Below, piece after piece: positions 53,357 through 61,039 of a stretch of 64,000 nucleotides of DNA. The position numbers and the translations under genes were made by a program. The first letter of the stretch is position 1; every line of letters starts with the position of its first letter. The stretch spans positions 3,844,001 through 3,908,000 of the forward strand of contig NZ_CP094527.1 in the NCBI RefSeq assembly GCF_022811725.1, given 5' to 3'. The notes under the pieces are model-generated. The model did no database searches, was not told the origin of the DNA, and was given only the letters and a program-made list of their open reading frames with translations. This stretch comes from Mucilaginibacter sp. SMC90 (GTDB lineage: Bacteria; Bacteroidota; Bacteroidia; Sphingobacteriales; Sphingobacteriaceae).

Positions 53357-54607
53357 TTATTTAAAGATTTGTTGATTGTTGTAAGTTAACAATACTTTGC
53401 CTTTTAAACTGTGCCCGATAAACGGCGAGTTCGCAGATTTAGATTTATTGTTAGCCGATGTATATTCCCATTCGGCATCTATATCAAAAATTACCAGGTT
53501 GGCATTTTCTCCCTCGGCAATAACAGAGGTTTCGACACCGAGTATTTCGCGTGGATTGATAGCCAGTTTTTCAACTATGAGTTCAACCGGCAGGTCGGCT
53601 TTTAAAGCCAGAGAAAAGGCCGTTTGCAAACCTGTTATACCATATTCAGCAACCTCAAACTCTACATCTTTAAATTCAATTTCGTGTGGGGTATGCTGCG
53701 ATACTATGGCATCGATAGTTCCGTCTTTCAAACCTTTTATCAGCGCGGCAACATCATCGGCAGTACGAAGCGGCGGTTTAACTTTATACAAGCTGTCGAA
53801 GCCTAACAGGGCTTCGTCAGTTAGCACCAGGTGATGTGCAGCAACATCGCAGGTAACTTCGATTCCCTTGCGTTTGGCTTCGCGGATCAATTCAACCGAA
53901 CGTGCAGTTGATATGGTGGTAAAATGGATGCGCGATACGGTGTATTCGGCAAGATAAAGATCGCGGGCAACCATCAGCTCTTCGGCGAGGGAAGGAATTC
54001 CCTTCATGCCCAGCAGTGTGCTGATCTCGCCTTCATTAACCTTCGCTTTACCGGCTATCGCGGTATCCTCGGGATAAGAGAAAACCAGCGCATCAAAGCC
54101 TTGCGCATACAGCAAAGCCCTTTCCATTAGTCCGGCATCCTGCACCGGGCGACTGCCATCCGTAAAAGCTTTAGCGCCGCTTTGGTACATATCGTACATT
54201 TCGGCAAGATCTTTCCCTTCGCGTTTTTGCGATATGGTACCTAAAGGATAAACATCAACCAAATTACCTTTCGAACGATTAAGCAGGTACTCCACCTCTG
54301 ATTTAGAGTGTACAGGAGGCTGGCTGTTTGGCATAAGCGCTATACCTGTAAAGCCACCGGCTGCTGCTGCGATGGTACCCGAACGAAGGTCTTCCTTAGT
54401 TTCCAGGCCTAATTCGCCTATATTACAGTTAAGGTCGAAAAAACCGGGGGATACATATTTGCCCTCGGCGTCAAACAGTTCAACATCGGCGTCAATATCG
54501 TCGGCTATGCGGGTGATAACACCATTTTCAATTAAAATATCGGCAACTTGTTGATGAAAGGATGATCCGGGATCAAGAATAGTGGCTGATTTGATAAGCA
54601 AATTCAT
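53357..54607 (-). CDS. Dihydroorotase-like protein with lost metal ligands
   Basis: A 416-residue amidohydrolase-fold protein close to dihydroorotase by its frame (VSPGFFDLNCNIGELGLETKEDLRSGT, GGFTGIALMPNSQPPVHS, VAAHHLVLTDEALLGF, GITGLQTAFSLAL). The active-site HxH of real enzymes is NCN here (residues about 60-62), the ligand His of the HAED-type motif is Tyr in FSYPED, and the catalytic Asp of TDHAPH is Gln in SQHTPH. So catalysis as a dihydroorotase is unlikely. It may be a structural partner, as PyrC' proteins are for aspartate carbamoyltransferase in some bacteria. ATG 54607 is chosen over GTG 54613. Confidence 0.85.
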   Translation of the reverse strand: MNLLIKSATILDPGSSFHQQVADILIENGVITRIADDIDADVELFDAEGKYVSPGFFDLNCNIGELGLETKEDLRSGTIAAAAGGFTGIALMPNSQPPVHSKSEVEYLLNRSKGNLVDVYPLGTISQKREGKDLAEMYDMYQSGAKAFTDGSRPVQDAGLMERALLYAQGFDALVFSYPEDTAIAGKAKVNEGEISTLLGMKGIPSLAEELMVARDLYLAEYTVSRIHFTTISTARSVELIREAKRKGIEVTCDVAAHHLVLTDEALLGFDSLYKVKPPLRTADDVAALIKGLKDGTIDAIVSQHTPHEIEFKDVEFEVAEYGITGLQTAFSLALKADLPVELIVEKLAINPREILGVETSVIAEGENANLVIFDIDAEWEYTSANNKSKSANSPFIGHSLKGKVLLTYNNQQIFK

Positions 54608-54639
54608 TAGCACTGCTTTATGTGTAGATTTTTATCGAA

Positions 54640-56688
54640 CTATCCCGCCTGAATAACACCCTGTTGATCAGGCTTATAAAACCTAATTAACAATATTTCT
54701 GCAAGCAGGAAGATCAACGCCAAAATTATACAAAGTTTCCATAATTGTGTGCCAAAATTTGATTCGGCCACAACGCTTTTTATTGAGCCGTTACCTGCTG
54801 TTAATAAGGGTTTTGCATTTGGCAATATTTTTTCCAGATCGGCTGCGGTAAAATAACTCATGTCTGATTCGGCCCGGTTATCATTAAAAGCCAGCGTGGC
54901 CAATGTACTATCCTGTTTCCTGAGCGAATAAATTCCAGGCTCGCGTAACTGATCCGAAACATATAATAACGTGCCCCCCTCCTGCTGTTTTACATCGGGG
55001 ATAATGCTTTGATCGCCTTTAGTAAGTTTAAGCAATTGTTTTTCGGTAGTTTGCACAGACGGCACCTCAAAATTTTCGTCGGTACCGAGTGTATAAAATA
55101 AAGGCTGATCATGCCCGCTTAGCAACGCCATCCTGAATAGTACCGGCACAAACAGGGCATGCCTTGGTAAATTGCTAAAATCTTCGTTAAGCGGCACAGC
55201 AGATATGTACACATTTCCCTTTCCACTGGTATAACTCTCCCAAAACGGCTCGCCGGTAGTCAAACTCATCAGGTTTTCCTGTTTAGCACCGCTTTTACTT
55301 AGCTGGTAATATTTTTTAACCAACGGCAGGTCGGGGTTTTGAGGAAAACTTTCAAACACATTTTTAAATACCGGGCTCTGCCTGTTAATGGAAGCTACTT
55401 TTACATCCTGGGTTATCAGTTTTTCAGGATACCCGGTGTTTAGTCCTAACAGAAACGATTTATAATTAACAAGATCGGCATCTGCAGATGGGAATACCAC
55501 CAGCACTCCTCCTTTAGTTACATAAGTTCTTAGCTGCTGGACCAGTCCGGTAGCAATGGTTTTAATATCGCTGATAATAATTATGGGATAAGTATTCAGC
55601 GCCGCATAATCAACATTACCATCGGCAACCCTTGTTGCGGCAAAGAAAGCATCGGATGCAAAAACAGCTTTTAAATAAGGGTTTGGCGCGCCTCCGTCAA
55701 TTAGTAAAACAGGCATTTGCTGCCTTACATTAAAGCTAAAATAAAACTGGTTATCAAATGTAACAGGGTTATCTTGCAGCTGAATTTCGCCACGTTGCCA
55801 ACCGGCTTTTAAACCTGAAAAGGATAAAGTATCGTTTTGAACTTCTCGCCCCTTGATGCTAAAACTGCCAAGCGCTTTCTGTTCGTTATTGATCAATACT
55901 TTAAGCGGAATCTTTTCGGCTTTTTCGGCAGCGTAATTATGCAGGCGCACAACCAGCTTCTCACTTTCGCCCGGCCGGTGTACGGCGCTAAGAAGCCAAA
56001 CCGAATCAACCGCTACATTTGGCAGGTTTCCGGCCTTAAGTTGTACCAAGTTGATGGCTATATTACTATCAGCCTTTACGGGTTTATCATTCCTTCCATT
56101 TTGGAAATCTGAAATAATGAATACTGATTTAGTAGCACCTGGTTGATTTTCCAATAAGTTTTCCTGCCTGCTGATCACCTGTTGCAGGTTCCGGCTTTGA
56201 GGGCTGGATTTAACCGCATCCACAGCATCGTTAAACTCATCGCGACTAAGCAACCGTTGATGTTTACCCTCAAAATCTTGGGTGAGCAGTTGAAACCGAT
56301 CATTAATATTATAAGCCGAAGCTATTTCCTTAGCACGCCGTTTAGCCTCATCAAGTAATGAACCTTCGCGGTTAAGCGTTTGCATGGAGTACGAATTATC
56401 TACAAAAACACTGATCACCTGCTGTTTACCGGCACTGCTATTTTGAACACCCGGAATATATGGGCGGGCAAATGCCAGCACCAGGAACAGTAAAGCAAGT
56501 AAGCGCGAAGCCAGGATCAGGCGCTCCTTTAAATTGCGGCGCGACGCTTGTTGCTCTTGCACCTCTTTTAAAAACTGTACATTACTGAAATAAACCTTTT
56601 TGTATTTACGAAAATTGAAGAGATGGATCACAACCGGGATGGCCAGGCTCAGCAACGCGAATAAAAAAGCGGGATATAAAAAATACAT
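54640..56688 (-). CDS. BatA/VWA-type membrane protein
   Basis: A 682-residue protein. It starts FLYPAFLFALLSLAIPVVIHLFNFRKYKKVYFSNVQFLKEVQEQQASRRNLKERLILASRLLALLFLVLAFARPYIP, the BatA N-terminal module with two membrane helices. A von Willebrand-A-like region follows (VISVFVDNSYSMQTLNREGSLL, with a DxSxS-type metal site), then large beta-rich sequence and a last membrane helix (WKLCIILALIFLLAEILLIRFY) near residue 655. The family occurs next to aerotolerance genes in Bacteroidota. It lies 32 bases upstream of the dihydroorotase-like gene on the same strand. Confidence 0.85.
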   Translation of the reverse strand: MYFLYPAFLFALLSLAIPVVIHLFNFRKYKKVYFSNVQFLKEVQEQQASRRNLKERLILASRLLALLFLVLAFARPYIPGVQNSSAGKQQVISVFVDNSYSMQTLNREGSLLDEAKRRAKEIASAYNINDRFQLLTQDFEGKHQRLLSRDEFNDAVDAVKSSPQSRNLQQVISRQENLLENQPGATKSVFIISDFQNGRNDKPVKADSNIAINLVQLKAGNLPNVAVDSVWLLSAVHRPGESEKLVVRLHNYAAEKAEKIPLKVLINNEQKALGSFSIKGREVQNDTLSFSGLKAGWQRGEIQLQDNPVTFDNQFYFSFNVRQQMPVLLIDGGAPNPYLKAVFASDAFFAATRVADGNVDYAALNTYPIIIISDIKTIATGLVQQLRTYVTKGGVLVVFPSADADLVNYKSFLLGLNTGYPEKLITQDVKVASINRQSPVFKNVFESFPQNPDLPLVKKYYQLSKSGAKQENLMSLTTGEPFWESYTSGKGNVYISAVPLNEDFSNLPRHALFVPVLFRMALLSGHDQPLFYTLGTDENFEVPSVQTTEKQLLKLTKGDQSIIPDVKQQEGGTLLYVSDQLREPGIYSLRKQDSTLATLAFNDNRAESDMSYFTAADLEKILPNAKPLLTAGNGSIKSVVAESNFGTQLWKLCIILALIFLLAEILLIRFYKPDQQGVIQAG

Positions 56689-56741
56689 ATTTTATATAGG
56701 TGGTTGTGCTATTTACAAATGTGCTAATTAAATTTATAAAT

Positions 56742-56774
56742 ATGCAGATGTGCAAATTTCAAATGTGCAGATGC
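56742..56774. repeat. Short interspersed palindromic repeat, copy 2
   Basis: ATGCAGATGTGCAAATTTCA followed by AATGTGCAGATGCC matches the reverse complement of the repeat at 38673-38712. It lies between the divergent BatA-type and aldo/keto-reductase genes. Confidence 0.6.
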
Positions 56775-56802
56775 CATTGGTAACACTAAGGAGACGATAG
56801 CA

Positions 56803-56833
56803 CTTTCAAATAATGTTTAAATAAATATATTTG
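56803..56833 (+). promoter_or_regulatory. Promoter of the aldo/keto-reductase gene
   Basis: TTTC (56803-56806) and TATATTTG (56826-56833) are 19 bases apart; the -7 box is a perfect match, the -33 box has one mismatch. The ATG at 56857 is 23 bases on. Confidence 0.5.
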
Positions 56834-56856
56834 GTGCATACATCAATCTACTTAAA

Positions 56857-57852
56857 ATGGAATACAGAAAATTAGGCGAAAGTAAACTAAGCGTATCGGC
56901 AATAACCTTTGGAGCATGGGCAGCAGGCGGTTGGATGTGGGGCGGCAATGATGACCAGGAAGCTATCGATGCTATGCGTGCGGCTTATGATCTCGGGATA
57001 ACTTCAATTGATACGGCACCTGTTTACGGCCAGGGCAAAAGCGAGGAACTGGTTGGTAAGGCCATCAAAGACCTGCCCCGTGATAAAGTGCAGATCCTAA
57101 CCAAGTATGGCCTGCGCTGGGATTTAGCCAAAGGTGAGTTCTTTTTCAAGAGCAAAGACAATAGCGGCAAAGACATCGATGTTTATCGTTATGCAGGTAA
57201 GGATAGTATCATAGCCGAGTGTGAAAGCAGTCTTAAACGCCTTGGTACCGATTATATCGACCTGTACCAGATCCATTGGTCGGACAAAACCACTTCAATA
57301 GATGAAACCATGGAAGCTATTTTACGCTTGCAGGAACAAGGTAAGATCCGCGAAGCCGGTGTATGTAATTATAGCGTAAGCCAAATGCAAGCGGCCGCCA
57401 AAACTATTAGACTGGCAGCAAACCAGGTTCCGTTTAGTATGGTTAACCGTGCTATTGAGGATGAACTGATCCCCTATTGCATTGAAAACAGGAAAGCAAT
57501 ACTGGCCTATAGTCCGCTTGAACGTGGCTTGCTGACTGGCAAAATGAAACCTGGCCAAAATTTTGGAGAAGGTGATCATCGTGCGGGCGTTAAATATTTT
57601 AAAGATCAGAACATCGAGCGCACCAATGCTTTCCTCGCCAAAATAAAACCATTAGCCGATGAAAAGGGAGCAACACTGGGTCAGTTGGTTATCCGTTGGA
57701 CAATCAATCACCCAGGTATAACTGTTGCGCTGGTTGGTGCCCGTAATGCCGAACAATCCATCCAAAATGCCAAGGCCATCAATATCCATATCAATGGAGA
57801 AGAGATGGAATTTATCAATAACCAATTGAGCGACCTGGTTATTGTCGATTAA
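56857..57852 (+). CDS. Aldo/keto reductase
   Basis: A 331-residue NADPH-dependent oxidoreductase. The catalytic set is visible: Asp and Tyr in SIDTAPVYGQGKSE (about residue 48-54), Lys in QILTKYG (about 82), His in LYQIHWSD (about 136). The C-terminal VALVGARNAEQSIQNAKA and YSPLERGLLTGKM are usual for the family. Substrate unknown; the family handles aldehydes and ketones of sugars or xenobiotics. It has its own promoter and may be cotranscribed with the DUF3592 gene 60 bases on. Confidence 0.92.
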   Translation: MEYRKLGESKLSVSAITFGAWAAGGWMWGGNDDQEAIDAMRAAYDLGITSIDTAPVYGQGKSEELVGKAIKDLPRDKVQILTKYGLRWDLAKGEFFFKSKDNSGKDIDVYRYAGKDSIIAECESSLKRLGTDYIDLYQIHWSDKTTSIDETMEAILRLQEQGKIREAGVCNYSVSQMQAAAKTIRLAANQVPFSMVNRAIEDELIPYCIENRKAILAYSPLERGLLTGKMKPGQNFGEGDHRAGVKYFKDQNIERTNAFLAKIKPLADEKGATLGQLVIRWTINHPGITVALVGARNAEQSIQNAKAINIHINGEEMEFINNQLSDLVIVD

Positions 57853-57912
57853 AAAACTACTATATTGCGGGGAGCCTTCCAGGCTCTTCGCATTGCATAC
57901 TAAACCTGAACC

Positions 57913-58365
57913 ATGATCCTTGATATTTTACTTTACAGAAACCATCTGAGTTCGAGCAACAGCCCTACTGTAAATGCTTTGATATTTGGTGCTCTTGGTG
58001 CCATATTTACTGTAGTAGGTGCAGTATTGCACGATCGCGGCAAAAAACTCAGAAAAACAGGTATAAAAGTTGAAGGCATTGTATTTAGCATTGAACATGA
58101 AATTAGTACCAATGATTCAATGGGTGTGTATTATCCTGTTATCCGTTACGTAACATTACAAGGCGAATGGATTACTAAGAAATACAACGTCGGCAGCAGA
58201 CCAAGCTCATATTCTGAAGGTGATACAGTGGCTGTAATTTATGATCCTGACGATACTTCTGTATTTATGTTGAATGACAAGGTTTCAAAAATTGCTCCTC
58301 TCGCCGGTATGATATTGGGTTTGATAATGATTATTGCCGCGGTTGTTATGTATATATTGCAATAA
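57913..58365 (+). CDS. DUF3592 membrane protein
   Basis: A 150-residue protein with hydrophobic segments at about residues 20-40 and 125-148. Between them GIKVEGIVFSIEHE, YYPVIRYVTLQGEWITKKYNVGSRPSSYSEGDTVAVIYDPDDTSVF matches DUF3592, a small beta domain in a two-helix hairpin. Role unknown. It lies between the aldo/keto reductase and a secreted dipeptidase. Confidence 0.85.
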   Translation: MILDILLYRNHLSSSNSPTVNALIFGALGAIFTVVGAVLHDRGKKLRKTGIKVEGIVFSIEHEISTNDSMGVYYPVIRYVTLQGEWITKKYNVGSRPSSYSEGDTVAVIYDPDDTSVFMLNDKVSKIAPLAGMILGLIMIIAAVVMYILQ

Positions 58366-58436
58366 AGAGCCTTATCAAAATCAACGAAATCAAAAAAATC
58401 AATTAAATCGGCGGTCAATTTCCCTATCTTCCATTT

Positions 58437-59612
58437 ATGAAAAGATCGCTGTTAATATTTCCTTTATTGCTGGCGTTAAAGCTATCTGCTCAAAACGCGC
58501 AACAAATCCATCAAAAGGCTATTTTAATTGATACACACAACGACGTTATTTCGAACGAGCTGATAACCAAAGTAGATTTGGGCAAGCGTCAAAATGAAGG
58601 TAATTTCGATCTTGTTCGTGCTACAGAAGGTGGACTTGATGCGCAGATCTTCTCTATCTGGTGTGGCGAGAGTTATGGCAAAGGGACAGCCTTTGCTTTT
58701 GCAAACCGGGAAATAGACTCGCTGTATGCACTCATAAAACGTAATCCTGATAAAATAACTTTAGTACGTAATACCAAAGAACTTAAAAAAGCTGTTGCTG
58801 ATAAAAAGCTTGCGGCGCTGATAGGTGTTGAGGGCGGTCATATGGTCGAAGACAGGATGGATTACATTGATAGCCTTGCTAAACGCGGCATGCGTTACCT
58901 CACCTTAACCTGGAATAACAGTACTTCATGGGCAACTTCGGCCCGTGATGAAGTTACTAAAAAGGATAGCCTAAAACATTTAGGCCTTACGGATTATGGC
59001 AAACAAATAGTAAAGCATCTCAATGAGCTTGGTGTTATGGTTGACGTATCTCATGTAGGTGAACGTACTTTTTACGATGTACTGGCTACCACATCAAAAC
59101 CTGTTATTGCTTCGCATAGTTGTGCTTATAGCATTGATCCCAATCGTCGTAATTTAAAAGATGATCAGTTAAAGGCGCTTGCGAAAAACGGCGGCGTTGT
59201 CTGCATCAATTTTTACAGTGCTTTTGTAGACAGTAGCTACATGCCAAAAGTACTTAAGTTCCTGGCCCTACATAAAGCCGAGCTTGATTCACTAACCAAA
59301 GTTTATCATGATGTTGACCTTGCCAATATCAGATTGAACGTTATGTACAAAACAGAATCGGAGAAACTCAGGCCGCCGCTTGAGCTGCTGATCAAACATA
59401 TTGATTACATAGTAAAACTTATAGGTGTTGATTATGTGGGCATAGGATCGGATTTTGACGGCGCCGAATCCTACCCGCTTGGCCTGGACAGCGTAGCTGA
59501 CTATCCCAAAATAACCGAAGAGTTGTTAAAACTTGGGTATAAGCAAAAAGATATCGATAAAATATTGGGTGGAAATGTGATGCGGGTACTTGCTGCCAAT
59601 ACAGGCAAATGA
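58437..59612 (+). CDS. Membrane dipeptidase (M19 family), exported
   Basis: A 391-residue zinc dipeptidase with signal peptide (MKRSLLIFPLLLALKLSAQ). The metal site is His-x-Asp in LIDTHNDVIS (about residue 35), Glu in IGVEGGHMVED (about 130), and two His in VDVSHVGERTFYDVL and ASHSCAYSIDPN (about 205-225), with GIGSDFDG near the end. All match the renal-dipeptidase family that splits dipeptides, here in the periplasm. It ends 73 bases before trxB, which has its own promoter candidate. Confidence 0.93.
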   Translation: MKRSLLIFPLLLALKLSAQNAQQIHQKAILIDTHNDVISNELITKVDLGKRQNEGNFDLVRATEGGLDAQIFSIWCGESYGKGTAFAFANREIDSLYALIKRNPDKITLVRNTKELKKAVADKKLAALIGVEGGHMVEDRMDYIDSLAKRGMRYLTLTWNNSTSWATSARDEVTKKDSLKHLGLTDYGKQIVKHLNELGVMVDVSHVGERTFYDVLATTSKPVIASHSCAYSIDPNRRNLKDDQLKALAKNGGVVCINFYSAFVDSSYMPKVLKFLALHKAELDSLTKVYHDVDLANIRLNVMYKTESEKLRPPLELLIKHIDYIVKLIGVDYVGIGSDFDGAESYPLGLDSVADYPKITEELLKLGYKQKDIDKILGGNVMRVLAANTGK

Positions 59613-59636
59613 TGTCACTTTGTTGACGATATGCCC

Positions 59637-59667
59637 TTTGCCTTATGCGCTTAAAATTGTAAATTCG
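59637..59667 (+). promoter_or_regulatory. Candidate trxB promoter
   Basis: TTTG (59637-59640) and TAAATTCG (59660-59667) lie 19 bases apart, the spacing of the Bacteroidota consensus, with one mismatch in the -7 box. The ATG at 59686 follows 18 bases later. Confidence 0.45.
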
Positions 59668-59685
59668 CAACTCATTTATAATAAA

Positions 59686-60642
59686 ATGTCTCAAGAAACT
59701 GAACACGTAAAATGCCTGATCATCGGATCAGGTCCTGCAGGTTACACTGCTGCTATATATGCTTCCCGTGCTGATCTTAAACCAGTTATGTATACCGGCT
59801 TACTGGCAGGCGGTCAGCTTACACAAACTACCGAAGTTGAAAACTTCCCGGGCTATCCGCAAGGGATAATGGGTCCGGAACTGATGGAAGATTTCCGCAA
59901 ACAGGCTGAACGCTTGGGTACTGAAATCCGTTTCGGATATGTAAGTTCTGTCGATTTTTCAAGTTTGCCACATAAAGTTGTGGTTGATGATGTAAAAACC
60001 ATTACTGCCGATACCGTAATTATTTCAACCGGAGCTTCGGCCAAATGGCTTGGTTTGGAGTCGGAACAAAAATACAGCGGGTTCGGTGTTTCGGCCTGTG
60101 CGGTTTGCGATGGCTTCTTTTTTAAAGGCCAGGATGTAGCCATAGTTGGTGCCGGTGATACCGCCGCTGAAGAAGCTACCTATTTAGCTAAATTGGCCCG
60201 TAAAGTATATATGATCGTTCGCAGGGATGAATTCCGTGCTTCAAAAGCAATGGTTCATCGTGTATTGAACACCCCGAACATTGAAATTTTATATAATACC
60301 GAAACCAAAGAAATTTTAGGCGACGGCCAAAGTGTTACCGGTGTTAAGGTGATCAATAACCAAACCAATGCCGAAACCGATCTTGACGTTACTGGCTTCT
60401 TCGTGGCAATTGGCCATCATCCTAATACTGATATTTTTAAAGGCTGGTTACATATGGATGAAACAGGCTATATCATCACCCGTCCCGGCTCAACCGAAAC
60501 CAATGTTGAAGGTGTATTTTGCGCCGGTGATGCCCAGGACCACATCTACCGCCAGGCTGTAACAGCAGCCGGCACCGGCTGTATGGCTGCCATCGATGCA
60601 GAGCGTTACCTGGCAGCTAAAGAGCATGTGGTGACAGCTTAA
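59686..60642 (+). CDS. trxB: Thioredoxin-disulfide reductase
   Basis: A 318-residue flavoenzyme that passes electrons from NADPH to thioredoxin. FAD motif CLIIGSGPAGYTAAIYASRA (residues 9-28), GGQLTQTTEVENFPG, redox CxxC in ACAVCDGFFF (about 140-143), NADPH motif VAIVGAGDTAAEEATYLA and the FAD-closing GVFCAGDAQDHIYRQAVTAAGTGCMAA are all intact. ATG 59686 fits the family; an in-frame ATG at 59590 would lie inside the dipeptidase gene. A strong palindromic terminator follows. Confidence 0.97.
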   Translation: MSQETEHVKCLIIGSGPAGYTAAIYASRADLKPVMYTGLLAGGQLTQTTEVENFPGYPQGIMGPELMEDFRKQAERLGTEIRFGYVSSVDFSSLPHKVVVDDVKTITADTVIISTGASAKWLGLESEQKYSGFGVSACAVCDGFFFKGQDVAIVGAGDTAAEEATYLAKLARKVYMIVRRDEFRASKAMVHRVLNTPNIEILYNTETKEILGDGQSVTGVKVINNQTNAETDLDVTGFFVAIGHHPNTDIFKGWLHMDETGYIITRPGSTETNVEGVFCAGDAQDHIYRQAVTAAGTGCMAAIDAERYLAAKEHVVTA

Positions 60643-60645
60643 TTG

Positions 60646-60677
60646 GAGTGATTAGAGATTGGAGGTTAGAGATTAGT
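60646..60677. repeat. TTAGAGATTAG repeat after trxB
   Basis: GAGTGATTAGAGATTGGAGG followed by TTAGAGATTAG has two copies of the same word in 32 bases and resembles the segment at 51171-51189 and the arms of the inverted repeat at 45267. It is non-coding. Confidence 0.5.
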
Positions 60678-60688
60678 ATCTTAACCTC

Positions 60689-60720
60689 ACAAAAGCGATA
60701 GGTATACCTATCGCTTTTGT
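60689..60720. terminator. Palindromic terminator after trxB
   Basis: ACAAAAGCGATAGGTA and TACCTATCGCTTTTGT form a perfect 32-base palindrome, with T-rich sequence on the plus side. It ends the trxB transcript; the pairs near the centre must open to form a loop. Confidence 0.75.
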
Positions 60721-60782
60721 TGTTTATAAAAAGATCCTATTATTAAATTCGCGAATAGCCTGGCCGAAGGCAATGCCCATAT

Positions 60783-60926
60783 TCTGAACCAGGATTTGGG
60801 GAGATTTTTCGGATGTACAGGATTTCCCACCCCCGTTGCCGTGTCCTCACGGCAACGGGGGTGAGATTACCTGAAGCTGAATTAAACAGATTATAGTATT
60901 TATTGGTTTATAGTAACCGGTTCAGA
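60783..60926. repeat. Interspersed inverted-repeat element, copy 2, with internal GC-rich hairpin
   Basis: It starts TCTGAACCAGGATTTGGGGA (60783 on) and ends GGTTCAGA (60919-60926), the same ends as copy 1 at 498-603. Inside lies a perfect 16-bp stem, CACCCCCGTTGCCGTG at 60828-60843 with its complement at 60848-60863 and a TCCT loop, which copy 1 lacks. Otherwise I see no gene in the 397-base gap 60643-61039. Confidence 0.7.
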
Positions 60927-61039
60927 TAAACACCTGATCAACTAATCAATTATTAAACTAATTTTTTACACACTAAAACTTCTTATATTTTTTTAAAAAG
61001 ATTTATCTTACAGGCTCATACTAACCTGATTGATAAATT

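Noticed and set aside
53397..53834. A 145-codon plus-strand open frame opposite the dihydroorotase-like gene
   Set aside because: Serine-rich antisense shadow with no recognisable family, fully inside a well-supported gene.
59590..59685. Upstream start for trxB
   Set aside because: It overlaps the end of the dipeptidase gene and adds 32 residues absent from the family; ATG 59686 has a promoter-like sequence before it.
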